Shown: positions 23,283 through 36,231, numbered from the stretch's first letter. The stretch is DNA of 64,000 nucleotides from Phaffia rhodozyma (GCA_014706385.1 JACGZH010000010.1:744001-808000), one strand, 5' to 3'. Made by a program: numbers and translations. The notes: generated from the letters alone by a model not told the origin.

Positions 23283-26200
23283 ATGGATAACGATCAGCTG
23301 TTCTCTTTTCTTCCCTCAGCAGGGGGAGCCAAGGTCGATAAGGCTGAGAGAAAGAAACGCAAAAAGGAGAGGAAGCCTCTGGAATCCACCTCAGCCGCTC
23401 CCTCCCCTGTAATCAAGTTGGACGACGTGTCCGATGTCGAAGAATCTCCAGCCAAGAAGACTCGAGTCACTTCTATAGATGTCGACAAAGATGAGATCAC
23501 GGTGTTGGACAAGGAGGAGCTCAAGGAGAAGGAGGCTCTAGCCAAGGCTTTGCAATTAGCCTCATCTACCACTCAAGATGACCAAGTGATCGTACCCGTA
23601 GTCGCGGACGAGTTTGAGCAAGAGGCCGAGCGAGAGCTCAAGCCAACCACTGGTGGATTGGACGGTTCGGCACCCTCTTCTGGTGATGCCGCAGCCGGGC
23701 CGGATGGTGGAATCAAGCTCACTCACCAGGTTAGACACAGAGTAGCTATCCCTCCGTCCTATCCGTACGTACCGATCTCGCAACACGTACCGGCCAACCC
23801 ACCGGCAAGGTCCTATCCGTTCGAGCTTGATCCTTTCCAGAAGGTTTCAGTGGCCTCGATCGAGCGAGGAGAGTCTGTCCTTGTTTCTGCACATACATCC
23901 GCCGGAAAGACAGTGGTTGCTGAGTACGCGATTGCCCAGTGCCTTGGTAGAAAGGAGCGAGTCATCTACACTAGTCCGATCAAGGCGCTCTCCAATCAAA
24001 AGTACAGAGATATTCTTGCCGACTTCGGAGACGTTGGACTGATGACTGGAGATGTGACTATCAACCCGACAGCCTCATGTTTGGTTATGACGACCGAGGT
24101 GAGCCTCTTTCCAAGGCGCCCTCTCTTTCTTTCTTGTTCATCAACTGCCCTCGCTCACACACCTTCCGGAACAGATTCTTCGATCGATGCTTTACCGAGG
24201 TTCTGAGATCATGCGAGAAGTTTCTTGGGTCATTTATGACGAGATCCACTATATGCGTGACAAAGGTCCGTTCGGTTTCTCCTATGGATCTTACTAGCTT
24301 CATCCAGCAAGCTAACCGTCGTTCCTGTCAACGTACCGTCTGATTCGTTCAGAACGAGGAGTCGTCTGGGAGGAGACCATCATCCTCTTGCCACCTACAG
24401 TTCACTTTGTGTTTCTCTCGGCGACAATTCCTAACTCGCTTGAGTTCGCAGAATGGATCGCCAAGACACATCACCAGCCCTGCCACGTCGTCTATACCGA
24501 TTTCCGACCAACGCCGCTCCAGCACTATCTATTTCCGTCCGGCGGAGATGGAATCTACCTTGTGGTGGACGAGAAGAGTCAATTCAGAGAAGATAATTTC
24601 GGAAAGGCTATGGGTGGACTTGCTATCACTGAGGGTGAGGACCCGGCCAACCCGAACGGTGGAAAGGGCAGGAAAGGCAAAACGAAGAAGGGGCCACAGA
24701 AGGGAGGTATGTGCAACCCTTAGCTTTCTATTGTTTCGCGCAAAAACAAAACAATACTGATATCCCTGAGCAACTTCTTTGACACTCAGGTGTTTCCGAC
24801 ATCTACAAGATTGTCAAAATGATCATGGTCAAGAACTTGAACCCGGTCATTGTGTTCGCTTTCTCAAAACGAGAATGTGAAGGTCTAGCGCTACAGATGT
24901 CGAAGCTCGAGTTTAACACGGAGGATGAACGATCCCTTGTGCAGTCCGTGTTCGAGAACGCCATAAACGCACTTTCAGAGGATGACAGGGAGTTGCCTCA
25001 GATCCAGTCGTTATTGCCTCTGCTTAAGCGAGGAATTGGAATTCACCACGGAGGTCTTCTTCCCATTCTTAAGGAGGTCATTGAAATTCTCTTCCAAGAG
25101 GGTCTCATCAAAGTTCTCTTTGCCACCGAGACTTTCTCCATCGGGTTAAACATGCCGGCCAAGACGGTAGTATTCAACTCTGTTCGAAAGTTCGACGGGA
25201 AAGAGTTCCGAACACTTTCCTCGGGAGAATACATTCAGATGAGTGGTCGAGCTGGTCGACGAGGATTGGACGAACGGGGAATCGTAGTGATGATGGTTGA
25301 TGAAAAGCTCGAGCCGGAAGATGCAAAGACGATGGTGAAAGGGTTGAGTGATCGATTAGATTCGGCCTTCCACCTGGGCTACAATATGATCTTGAACTTG
25401 CTTCGAGTTGAGGGGATCAGTCCCGAGTTCATGCTAGAGAGATGTTTCTTCCAGTTCCAGAACACTCAGAGTGTTCCTCGGTTGGAGGAAGGTGAGACCT
25501 TCTCTTCTTGAATCATTCTCATCTTTTTGTCTCTTCCAAACTGATCGAACGGTTTCCCTCTTCTATTTTTCTTTCTCTTTTTCTCTCGTCGTGCTTGTTT
25601 CAAGAGCTTCGAGTGGCAGAAGAAGAACGAGACGCGATGGTTATTCCAGATGAAGAATCGATAGCCGAGTACCACGACCGAAAGAAACAACTCGAGGATC
25701 TTGGAAAAGACTTTAAGGATGTAATCACTCACCCGACATACTCGTTACCTTTCCTTCAGGCCGGAAGACTCGTGACCGTCCGACACGACAACGTCGATTT
25801 CGGATGGGGTATTGTTGTTAACTTTTCAAAGAGACAGACTCCGAAGGGCAAAGAACCTGCACCCGATGCAGCAGATACGCCTCAATCGCACTACATTGTG
25901 GACGTCTTGTTGAACTGTGTGACTGGTTCGGTTGTCTCTAAAGACCGAAGCTCTGGTGGAACCCGGATATTGCCTTGTCCGCCTGGAGAAAAGGGGGAAC
26001 CGTTGGTGGTGCCGGTGTTGCTGTCTACGATCTCGAGCTTGAGTCACATTCGAGTGTTTATGCCAAAAGATCTGAGGCCGATCGAAGGTAGACAGAACGT
26101 GATGAAAGCTTTGGGCGAAGTCAAGAAGAGATTCCCCGAGGGAATTGCTCTATTGGATCCCGTGGAAAACATGGGAATCAAGGATGAAGCGTTCAAATCG

Positions 26201-27155
26201 CTTGTAAAAAAGATCCGAACGCTTGAGAAGCTGATGACCTCTTCGGATCTTCACAACTCAGCCAAGCTTCCAGAGTTATACGCTCAATACACCGACAAAC
26301 TCGCCCGGACGGCTTCGATCCGAGCGCTGAAGAAAAAGATCTCGGCGGTTCACAACGTGCTTCAGTTGGATGAACTCAAATGCCGAAAACGAGTCCTCCG
26401 TCGGTTGGGCTTCACCACCGCCGACGATGTGATCGAGATGAAGGGAAGGGTGGCCTGTGAAATCTCCACAGGAGACGAGTTGTTGTTAACGGAAATGATG
26501 TTTGGTGGTGTTTTCAACACGTTGGAGCCAGAGCATTGTGCCGCTTTGCTTTCCTGCTTTGTTTTCCAAGAAAAGGTGGGTCTCTCTTCTCTTTCGGTTG
26601 TGTTGGAAGGTTCTCTTGTTCTTCGGCTTTGTATTAACTCCTTTTGCTCATTGTTTCGAATATCACAGTCAACACAACAAACAAAGCTAAAGGAAGAGTT
26701 GGCGGCTCCTCTCCGAGTGATGCAGGAGAACGCCCGACGGATCGCGAAAGTGTGTCGAGAGTGCAAGCTGCCTCTGGTAGAAGAGGAATACGTTCAACAG
26801 TTCAAGGTCGAACTAATGGACTGCGTGCTGATGTGGTGTCGGGGTTCAAAGTTCTCGGAGATTTGCAAGATGACGGATGTATTTGAAGGCTCGTTGATTA
26901 GAGCTTTCAGGAGGTTGCAAGAGTTGCTGAGGCAGATGGCTCAGGCAGCAAAGGCAATCGGAAACACCGAGTTGGAGGACAAGTTTATGAAGAGTTTGGA
27001 GCTTTTGGAACGACCGAACTCCGTAGTGTTCAACCCTTCGTGCGTATTTTTTTCTCATTATATTCTCGCGCTCATCTCTTCGTTCCCGCTTTTGATACTG
27101 ATTACCTTCCAATTCCCTTTCTATTTTTGCCCTACTCATCAGGCTTTATCTCTAG
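23283..27155 (+). CDS. MTR4: Exosome-activating RNA helicase MTR4
   Basis: Ski2-like DExH helicase of the TRAMP/nuclear exosome pathway that unwinds RNA 3'-5' for degradation. Seven exons (23283-24098, 24175-24265, 24353-24706, 24790-25491, 25605-26575, 26669-27039, 27143-27155) give 1105 residues, close to yeast Mtr4. Motifs in order: [10 protein letters not shown], Walker [13 protein letters not shown] in [65 protein letters not shown] and [10 protein letters not shown]. Then come the arch/KOW insert ([20 protein letters not shown] region) and the C-terminal helical DSHCT domain ([20 protein letters not shown]). The last exon is only 13 nt and encodes the end of the conserved SLYL terminus plus the stop. 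The start at 23283 gives [10 protein letters not shown]. Confidence 0.96.
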
Positions 27156-27510
27156 GAAACGAAAGAACCTTCCTTTATCCACCCAGTCTATCCTGTTGTA
27201 CAACCCCTCGATTGACTCTCGTCTATACATTCCCATCCGTATTTTTCCTCTTCTTTTTTCTCTTCCTTCGTTGTTCATCAAGCACGCATTTCGAATATAC
27301 ATGAGGTTCCAAACCACTCCTTTGTTCTAGCATTGTGATGATGTAGAGCAGATAGACAATCAAGACAGGAAACAAGGCTTAATAGTCATGAACAAATACA
27401 TTTCAATATTATAAATTGATTTATGAATTGAGTGAGAATGAGGGGGGGGGGGAGACAGAGAGGAAGATAAACTCTCGAAGAGGCACGAAGAAAGAGGATT
27501 TTGCTTTAAA
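27156..27510. other. Convergent spacer MTR4/GRX5 with G11 run
   Basis: Shared 3' flanks. It contains an uninterrupted run of 11 G at 27442-27452 (C-run on the GRX5-sense strand), next to AT-rich DNA. No gene is visible. Confidence 0.5.
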
Positions 27511-28572
27511 CTACGATGAGCTCTCACCCTCCTTTGGAGTGGGAAGGACGGCAGGGATGATATCTTCCTTGATGAGAAGCTCCTCCAGCTCTCCCGAAGA
27601 GTGCATTCCGAGGAGGATATCACATCCACCGAGGAACTCTCCTTTGAGGTAAACTTGAGGGATCGTCGGCCACTCACTATATGTATGGTTTGATGAAGAA
27701 AGAAGAGAGAAGGGATCAATGTCTAGGCCTTTCATGACGTGCGATCTCAGAGAGGTGTGATAGATTTGAATGCAATAGGAAGAGAGGGAAAATGCAAGAA
27801 GGATGATCGATACGATTGGACGATGGCTGACAGGCAAGCATGATTGACCAATGACCGACGTAGGGCATCGTTCTACCCAGTTTCCTTCTTCGCCTCTCTA
27901 CTAACCGATCACAAGACACTCGATCCGAGCACATGTTGTGGAGGAACGTATATAGGCACAAGGGAAGACAAAGAAGACGATGATGAAAGACTCACGAGTA
28001 CTCCTTGATGCCTTCTCTGAGCTCGGCATCATCCAGGCAGTTGTACGTCTTGAGCTTGTCAGGCTCGACGCCATGTACGTCGAGGATTTGGATGACGGCT
28101 CTGGAGAAGCCGCACATCGGCTGAGCAGGGGTACCCTTCATGAATACTACCAGAGGATTCGACGCGACGGCCTATGAGGAAAGAGTAGTCGATTAGCACA
28201 TGAAACATGAAAGACGTTACACATCTTTCTCTTGGAGCATAAGCTGACAAAGAAGGAAGGATAAACCTGGACGCACATCATCGATAGCCGATCGAGCCTG
28301 CTGAGAGAGAGATCGTTGATGAGCGAGGAAGGCGAAAGCAGAGCTCGGTGTACGAAGCAAAGGGAACGACCTGGGAGCCTGTACGTGAAAGAGAAAGAAA
28401 TCAAAAGCGAAAAAGAGAACCATACAAGACGAAGAGACACCAGTGAGTAAAAGAAGCGGAGCGAGATGTCTCCTCTGAATCCCTAATCCCAAAAGAAAGC
28501 AAGGAGGAGGAGAAAAGACAGAACAAAACGCAGAAAACTCACAAGGGCCTTTTGGATAGATCTGGCAAACAT
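27511..28572 (-). CDS. GRX5: Mitochondrial monothiol glutaredoxin GRX5
   Basis: Carries Fe-S clusters from the ISU scaffold to acceptors in the mitochondrial matrix. Exons 28572-28543, 28378-28277, 28171-27996 and 27676-27511 give 157 residues in phase. The N-terminus [10 protein letters not shown] plus the Arg/Ser-rich second exon ([20 protein letters not shown]) is a typical presequence. The glutaredoxin fold follows: [20 protein letters not shown], the monothiol active site CGFS, then [20 protein letters not shown] and the glutathione-binding [19 protein letters not shown]. Length and motifs match the Grx5 class rather than Grx3/4, since there is no thioredoxin domain. It is divergent from a sugar transporter. 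Confidence 0.95.
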
Positions 28573-29328
28573 GACGAGGAACAAGAGAATATGTGTTTGG
28601 AATCGTTCAAGTCACTGGAGTGGATGGTCGTCTGAAGGAAAGAGCGAGGAAGAAAGAAACTACTGCATTTGTCGGCCTGTTGGTTGGTGGGATTCGATGG
28701 AGGTCCGTGGTGCTTACCTAATCAAATCTATATTTGATTTTATATAGGTACGGCCTTCATTGCTGTCTAAGCCCGCTTGCTACCTAAGCTCAACCTGTCT
28801 AAGAGTCGCCCTGGCAGGCACAATTCATATATTTACCATCTTCTTTAGAGCAATCTATCTAAGGGTATCGACTATCTATGCTATGTATGCTATCTACCCT
28901 CTTGTCTGCTTCAGCACGACGCCCGCTTGCTCATATCCTTCTGTTCAGAGCAGGTCTGTACTCTGCATCCTCCTCTTTCTGTTGCCTTTCGTCGTCCTGA
29001 TTGTCGAGTTCGTGTAGATGTCTTTATGTAAGATTAAGAGTGAAGAACAAGAGAAAGAAGAAACAAGAGAGGAAATTAAACTCCCGTTGGCCAGACAAGA
29101 GAACAAAATCCACCACGGCGTCGGGTACGTTGACCTGAACATTCTTAATAGACCTTGGATCTCCCGTCGTTTCTACTTCTTTTCCTCGCTCATTCTCCTT
29201 CTCTCTTTGTCAGATCAGACGACACTCATCAGCAGCCGTTACTGAGAGAGACGAAAGCTGGCCTTTCACGCCTTCCTTTATCCCACGACATCTGGATCTA
29301 GCTTGGCAGATCAACCGATACACCATTC
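28573..29328. promoter_or_regulatory. Divergent promoter GRX5 / MFS transporter
   Basis: A 756-bp intergenic region. A perfect inverted repeat AATCAAAT-ctat-ATTTGATT lies at 28721-28740, directly followed by TATA-like ttatatagg. No other exon is visible. Confidence 0.45.
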
Positions 29329-32300
29329 ATGTCACATACAACAAAGGCTGCTGCCCCTCCTGAAGATATCTTGCCTAAAGAGCTCGAGGTGAGTTCTCAA
29401 ATTATAGCTATCCCTTTAGTTCTCTGTTTGCTGAAGACTCGCTACTCGTTCTCTCTCGATCGAAAGCCCTATGTCTACCGAGGAAGGTGGTACCGACATC
29501 CTGGTACGTGTGACCCGCATTCCGGGTTAGAACATCCTTCCCCGGATATCACTTACGAGTGTGATGCGTGTACCCGGACGTGTTGCCGACACTTTCCTCT
29601 CTTTCTGCACTCATTCGTTATTCATTCTGTTTGATTAGGAATCAGAGCGATCAGTCTGCTTCTCTTTGTCGCTCTCATCACATCGTCCACAAAGTGAGCC
29701 CAACATCATGTCTCATCAGACATCAAAAGAACGCCTGGGCTCAATTCAACTCATCTTCACCCTCCTCTTCGTCACCTAGTGGTTACGATGGCTCGATGAT
29801 GAACGGGTTGCAAGTGCTGACAAATTGGAAGGACAAGTTTCACAAGTCAGTGTCGTTTCTTCGCTCTCTCTTGCCAGCGGTCTCGAGGCAGTCAGACATG
29901 ATGAGTTAAGCCCTCTCTTCATCAAACTCCTTAAAACAGTCCTCAAGGAGGGACGTTAGGCTTATTGAACGCCATACAAAACATCGGGACCATCGTCGGT
30001 GTCCCGTTCGCTCCTATGGTGGTAAGCTATATCGTGATTTTGACTAAGAGTGCTACATTCCACTAACTCTCCACGCCTTCATATTAACCTCTGTCTTCCT
30101 GTCCTTGAACCTAACAGACCGATCGGTTTGGAAGACGAGCGGGAATACTGGTTGGATGTAAGTCACACAATACTTGATCTGTCTGTCAGTTCGGACCCCG
30201 ATCCACTGACATCCCCGAACTCCCTTTTCATCTCGCCTGATCCATAGCGATCATTATGCTGATTGGAGTGTAGGTGTCTTGATCAGCCTTCCTTCAGGTC
30301 CAAAACTCGTTTGCAAGAATTGACACCTAAGACGCGTTTCAAAAATATACATAGTACGACTCAAGCTACATCTGTAAGTTCCTGTTGCCTTGCCTCCTTT
30401 GTCTTCTTGTTCGGCAGGATCGAACAAACAATTTACATTATACCCCCTGGAACATGGAAATTCAGCAAACCATTAGTGTATTTATCATTTCTAGAGCAAT
30501 CATCGGGCTTGGCCTGACGTTCGCCACGAATGCTGCGCCTATATTGATCGCCGGTAAATATATATCCCTTCATTCTTATCAGGTCCATAGTGGCACAAGG
30601 TTCTTATGCTCATAGATGTCTGCAACTGTTCTCGATTCAGAGCTTGCCTATCCGACGCAAAGGGCGGCTATGACATCTCTTTACAACTCGCTTTGGTACT
30701 CTGGTAGTATCGTGGCAGCCTGGTTCGTTCCCTGACTCTCATCACACACCATGCGCACGTCGCAGTCGCTCACACTGTCTGGCTCTGTTTCTGTCTCTTC
30801 GCTCCCCTTCCCTTTCTCCTCTCTTCCCTTTCTCCTTTCTTCCCTTCCTCCTTCTCGTCCCCTCAACCCGATACAGGACGACGTTCGGAACGTTCCGGAT
30901 CAACAACTCGATGTCCTGGCGGATCCCCTCCATCCTTCAAGCCACGCCTTCCGTCATCCAGGTCTGCCTGATCTACTTTGTTCCCGAGAGTCCCCGATGG
31001 CTCGTCTCGAAAGGTCGACACGCCGACGCTCAGCGGGTCTTGGCTCGGTACCATACCGGCAACAACAACGAGCAGGACCCGCTGGTCGAGTTCGAGATGG
31101 CCGAGATCACGCAGTCTCTGGAGCTCGAGAAGCACAACAGCACGAGCTGGGCAAGCTTGACCGCCACCAAGGGCAACCGAAAGCGGCTCCGGATCGTTGT
31201 GCGTCACGTTTTTTTATCGAGTGTCTTCTTCTCTTTATCTCTGCTTGGCACTCATCCTTGCTTGAGCACACACACACACACACACACAGATCGCCATCGC
31301 ATTCTTCTCCCAGTGGAGGTAAGCTGTACTCGCCTCGATGACTATATGATGGCAAAGTCTATGTGCTCAACCATCTGTCTTTTCCTTTCTATTCGATTTC
31401 CCAAAAACCATACGTTCGTAGTGGAAACGGCTTAGTCAGTTTTCCGTGTTCTTCAGCCTGTTGTGTACCCCTTTCTTCTGTCTATTCCTCGCATCGTTGT
31501 AACTCATGTTTCTCTCATGTTGTCGGTTCCTTCACAGGTCAGCTATTATCTGACGGACGTGCTAGAAGGTGTTGGTATCACTTCGCAGAACATTCAGTGT
31601 AAGTCTCAATTGGTTTCGTCCGCTTATCTATCACGTATGTATGCTGATTCGTCTACCATGTATGTTTCAAACCCTGCTAGCGCTATATAACGGAATCCTG
31701 TACGCCGTCTCCATTTTAGCGTTACACAACACAAACCATGGTTACTAGATGGGCTAACCCGGGTTGTCTGCTATTCGTTCTTGCGTTCGCCTTGAAATAC
31801 ATACAGCCAACTGTTCAATCTGGCCGTCGCTGTTGGTGCTGCGGTCTATGTAGATAAGATTGGTCGAAGGACGTTGTTCCTGACGTCGAACATCGGAATG
31901 TTCATCACATGGATCGTACGTCGGTCTGACCTTCTTGTGATTCTCTATTGCCTTTTTTTTCTGTCAAGTCTCACTTCTTTTCTTTTCTTTTTTTTCCTTG
32001 TGCTTTGTTTCGCTCTTTTTCTTCCATGCTCTATCCTTCGGTCTATGCGTAGTTTTGGACGACATGCGAAGGTGTTGTCGGAAGCGACATCAACAATCGG
32101 TCTGCCGCCTATGCCATCCTCGCGTTCATCTACATCTACTACTTTTTCTACGATATCGCCTACACCCCTCTCTTGGTGGCCTACACCGTGGAGATCACTC
32201 CTTTCAAGATGCGTGCAAAGATGCTGACCGTCATGGTCAGTTCGGGATTTTTTTTTCCTTCTCTTTCAATGTCTTGTAGAGACAAAACGCAAAGACTTAC

Positions 32301-32868
32301 CTGCTCCATTCCATTCTCTGCTCTAGCAACTGGGTATTTCTGGCTCGCTCGTGTTCAACCAATACGTTAATCCGATCGCATTGGAAAAGATTGGATGGAA
32401 GTACTATATTGTATGTCCCTTGCCGTCTCCTCTTTCTCTTTGTCCTCACATATACACACAGTCACGACTAATCTGAACGAACCGGTTTGATCTCAACCGT
32501 CCGAAAGGTTTACCTTGTCTGGCTCGCGATCGAAGTAGTGTTTGTCTACTTTTTCGTTGTCGAGACTAAAAATCGGACACTCGAAGAGACAGGTCTTCTA
32601 TTCGAATCCAACGGTACGTCTAAAGAGAGACTAGCTCGTGGCGAACACGAACGAGGATCGAACTGCGAGCGGCAGCGTTTTTATTCCTATTTTCTGCTGA
32701 ATGTATTGTTCCTTTCAATCAGGCATCGTCGAAGAAGTCGATACAAGCGGTCATATGTTGACCGAAGAGCATCATATCAGCCATGTCCGACAAGACTCTA
32801 ATCTCTCGAACGAGAATAGAGAAAAAAAAGAAGAACAGATCGATCATGTCGAGAGGGGAGGTAGATAG
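29329..32868 (+). CDS. MFS sugar transporter (LAC12/hexose-permease-like)
   Basis: Twelve-helix sugar:proton symporter of the fungal sugar-porter family in the plasma membrane. The exons splice cleanly: MSHTTKAAAPPEDILPKELE, PYVYRGRWYRHPG, the first helix IRAISLLLFVALITSSTN, YDGSMMNGLQVLTNWKDKF, HNPQGGTLGLLNAIQNIG, the D-R-x-G-R-R motif TDRFGRRAGILVG, RAIIGLGLTFATNAAPILIA, ELAYPTQRAAMTSLYNSLWY and FVPESPRWLVSKGRH. The second half follows with SLYNGILQLFNLAVAVGAAV, YVDKIGRRTLF, YTVEITPFKMRAKMLTVM and VETKNRTLEETGLLFE, and a hydrophilic tail ends at 32868. There are about 15 short exons. The PESPRWL and ETKNRTLEE signatures secure the family; the sugar is unknown. One intron (about 31200-31320) holds a CA repeat. 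Confidence 0.9.
31266..31289 (+). repeat. (CA)n microsatellite in transporter intron
   Basis: About 11-12 CA dinucleotides inside an intron of the sugar transporter gene. Confidence 0.9.
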
Positions 32869-33545
32869 AGGTCATTCATTTCCTTGACTGCACATTTATC
32901 CGATACTTTCCGAGTCTCTTTCTCTCTTCTTCCTTCTCCATTCGTGTTCTTTCATTTCCGGTTCTGGGGCTCTTTTACATCCCCATCATTAGCATTTATG
33001 TTTTGTACGGATAGCGTAGTAATGTGTATGGTCGCATATCTTTTGTTATATATTCTGTGTATGGTGTATTTATACGTGCTGCCGGTCGTCCAGACTGTCA
33101 AACTCAACCGGTTAACGGCCCGTTCTGATCGGACGAACAAGACGCCGGACCGATCCCGAACAAGGAATTTATGTCCGCCCACCCGGCATTTTACGGCTCC
33201 AGTCGATAACACCACCACCATCTACAGCTGAAACCTCCATCCGTTGGGATGATCCCGCCTGGGGATGGAGAGGATATCAGCCGATCACTCGCTTCGCTTA
33301 CCTACTTGATTGAGTCGTTCTCCGCTTCAACAGAACCCGAGCTGACCATGTTCATTCATAATGGGTTTTCAAGAAACTGACCGGTCGCCTTTCTCTTTCC
33401 TTCCCATTTTCTTCTCCCTTTTAAACCTTTCCATCTCTATCTCTTCTTTCTTATCTACTCACATATTCACGTTTTCACCTAACAACACGTTCTTACTTAC
33501 TCGCCCACATCGGCATTACGTGGAAAACCTGATACTTGAAAGAAC
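32869..33545. other. Spacer MFS transporter / Ser-rich orphan
   Basis: The 3' flank of the transporter and the upstream region of the orphan gene. Several short open stretches exist, but none shows conserved sequence or good splice continuity. Confidence 0.4.
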
Positions 33546-34421
33546 ATGCCTCTCCAAAGATCATCAGCGTGCACAAACCTCGAGGTCAGTGTTCGTCCGA
33601 GGTCGACCAGTTTCTCCGGCTAGAGAAAGGTGCTTGGAACGCTGAATTTTAGCTGAATTTGGTTTTGTTTCGTCTCTTCATCTGACTGATGCGCATTCGT
33701 GTATGCTTGCTTTCCTTTTTTTGTTTCTTTTTTTCACGAATAGTCCGTTTACTGTAGCGAACAACGATCATATGTGTCTCGGCTGATGAAAGCTTTGCCG
33801 ATACCAAACTCGAGTCTTTGTGAATCAGCTCTCGATGAGGTTCGATATCTACTTTTATAGATACGGTCGAACGTTCTGTGGCTAACGAAAGATCTGTGTT
33901 CCCATGGAATTCTCTATGTTTCATCGTCATAGATTTCATCCTTATCCGCCTCGTCCTCTTCGTCGTATTTTTCCCATTCTCCTACGACAGCAGATGGTCA
34001 TTCACTAAACGCACGCACATACACCCACCCGTTCTTGCCAACACTCTCGTCCTCTCCTTCCTACTCATTGGTTCATACCCCGATCTCACCTTCTCCCTTA
34101 GATCACGCTCCACTCGTGATTCTTGAGACTCACTTCCAGTCTGTCAGTAGCCGTCAAGTCAAGCATGACAGCGACTATGACGATGACGCAGAAGAGGCTC
34201 AAGAGGACTCAATCATCTTTTTCGCAACGGCAAAACACGCGAAATCGGCTGATAGGAAGGATTTCCTATGCAGCGACTCGTTGAGATCATGGTTGGATCA
34301 AACGGAGGGATCTCCACAATCACAGGAGGTCGGTGCATTCGAGAAGAGCAGCTTGGCTCGGTTGGTTCAGAACCCGTTGCATTGTCGGTGGGCGACGGGG
34401 ACGTCGATCAGATCAAACTAG
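33546..34421 (+). CDS. Ser-rich hypothetical protein
   Basis: Not recognised. A phase-consistent model joins 33546-33584 (MPLQRSSACTNLE), 33744-33839 (SVYCSEQRSYVSRLMKALP..., ending ESALDE) and 33933-34421 to 207 residues. The second intron contains a good branch-point-like gctaac. The third exon is Ser/Pro/Thr-rich, then acidic (YDDDAEEAQEDS), then ends with a mixed tail (SADRKDFLCSDSLRSWLDQ). There is no signal peptide and no membrane helix. It could be lineage-specific, or the model could be partly wrong; another frame is also open across 33878-34126. Confidence 0.42.
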
Positions 34422-35014
34422 CTAGATCTCGATCGGTTCGGAGGTTCTCTATTTGATTTTCCTTTCTTTTCCTTTCCTCGTTGTATTTCTCATTTTCATT
34501 TTCTTTCATTTTCTTCTTTTGGGCATATATCTACTTTCGTCTTCTTCTTCTAAAGCAGCCTTCGGGAAGAAGGCATGGTCTGTTTTTGTTTTATTTGTGA
34601 TATCTTTTAATATATCTCACATTGTACCGGAACATGTACCAATCTCATTTCCACAATTAATCTTATACTGTGCCAATGTATGACTCCTAGATCGCTCATA
34701 TACATTCTCGTCCTCTATCGTGCTTCTTCTTCTCGGTCTCAGCTAGTCCCGGATTTTGGCCGGCGGTCCATTCATCCATGAAACGCATGTTATCCCATAG
34801 ATCGAGTAGTACGTGCGGAGAAATCCCGAATGCTTAGGAGATGCCAAGAACGCCGGAGTGAGTCAACTCTTGGTAAGCGATGATCGAGACATCATTCGTC
34901 ACATCTCTTAAAACCCAATTAAATCTCATCTTACTTCATCTTGATCAGCACTTTCCCTCCCATTCTTGTTTGTCTCGTTTGCAACACAACAAACCCTCAT
35001 ATACAGCTGTTGTC
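34422..35014. other. Spacer orphan / DUF1349 gene
   Basis: T-rich 3' flank (34450-34530), then the promoter of the next plus-strand gene. No gene is visible. Confidence 0.4.
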
Positions 35015-36231
35015 ATGGTAAACATCCCCTTCACCGAGCTTCGACCTCTTCCTAGTTCGAACGGCGCGCATCAGACCCTCATCCAGACGCCAGAGATCAG
35101 TTCCGATGGGTCAAAGATCACCATCCAGGTATGTGTATCTCACATGAACCGTGCTGTCCGCGATTGCGTGTCTGTTTTTGAAGAGAAGCCTTCATCCTGC
35201 CGTTATTATGTACCCTGGATCTGTGCTCCCGAACAAATCTCTGGGGTATAGACGAATGGGAAGAGTGATTGGTGGAGGACACCGACCGAATGGAGACATA
35301 GCGGACCGGTCTTGGGGATGCTCGTTCCTGCTGAGAAAGGAAATAGTTGGTCTGTAGGAGTTTCCATAGCTGGAACCTGGGTTGATGAGGTACGTCTCTG
35401 TATCCGAAGAGGGGGAAAGTACCCCCGTCTTCCGCTTTAAGATGATGAAGAACATAGGACCAACATTTTGTCGGCTTGGGATTGGGTTCGGAACGGATGT
35501 CTATCTAGTAGTATGTCCATCGGTTTTATCATCTCCTATTCCTCAGGATACATCTCGGCGTCTACTGACTCTTCCTTGTATTACATATCTCTTTTCCGTC
35601 AAAAACATTCTCGGGATCTATGTGCTTTCGCTTTTGAAATGGGAACGGAGAATAGCGATCAAGCCGCTCTGATAGTATATCAATCTGACAAAGAATGGAT
35701 CAAAACCGGAATTGAAGTATATCTGCCGTTCTTCGTCTTCCTTGATGCATAGAGGTTTTCACTGAAACGAGCATCTCACATTGATCTGGCTGTAATGTCC
35801 GTCTCTCAGTTCATGGGCAACAAAGCATGGAAATCGGCAGTAGTGACGAACCCTTATTCTGACTGGTCCGTACATCACTCGTATATGACGAAACCGTGAT
35901 GCACAACGACTTAGTTTTGAAACTCGCGCGGAGCGATCTTTGTCCTATGGTTCTTTCTTGATTCAGGTCTCTGCTCCCGTATAAGCCCTCGAACCCGTCG
36001 AGGCCTAGGAGATTCAAACTCAACAGAGAAGGATCGCACGTCCGGATCTATATTGCCGACGACGATAACAGCGGCAATAGCGGTGATCAGGAATGGTCGA
36101 TGATCCGAGAAGTCAACGCTTTCTTCCCTGCTTCCAGTGGACCCAACCAAGAGGTTTGGGTCGGTGTGATGGGTTGTTCGCCCAAAGGAAATGGTACAGA
36201 TGTCAGGTTTGAACACTTCTGGATCGAATAA
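35015..36231 (+). CDS. DUF1349 / Ree1-like beta-sandwich protein
   Basis: DUF1349 proteins, including yeast Ree1 (linked to enolase regulation), have a concanavalin-like fold. Exons 35015-35128, 35252-35389, 35651-35716, 35810-35865 and 35967-36231 give 212 residues in phase. Visible family features: KSDWWRTPTEWRHSGPVLGM, WSVGVSIAGTWVDENSDQAA, LIVYQSDKEWIKTGIE, WKSAVVTNPYSDWS, VRIYIADDD, EWSMIREVNAFFP, EVWVGVMGCSPKGNGTDVRF and terminal FEHFWIE. The size fits a single-domain cytosolic protein. The 261-nt third gap (35390-35650) is long for this locus. Biochemical role unknown. Confidence 0.85.

Noticed and set aside
33878..34126. Hydrophobic plus-strand open frame in the Ser-rich orphan locus
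   Set aside because: It overlaps the phase-consistent orphan exon in another frame and has no recognisable domain.
35390..35650. Possible box C/D snoRNA in the long DUF1349 intron (RTGATGA-like at about 35440, CTGA at about 35565)
   Set aside because: No terminal stem brackets the boxes, and such short motifs arise by chance.
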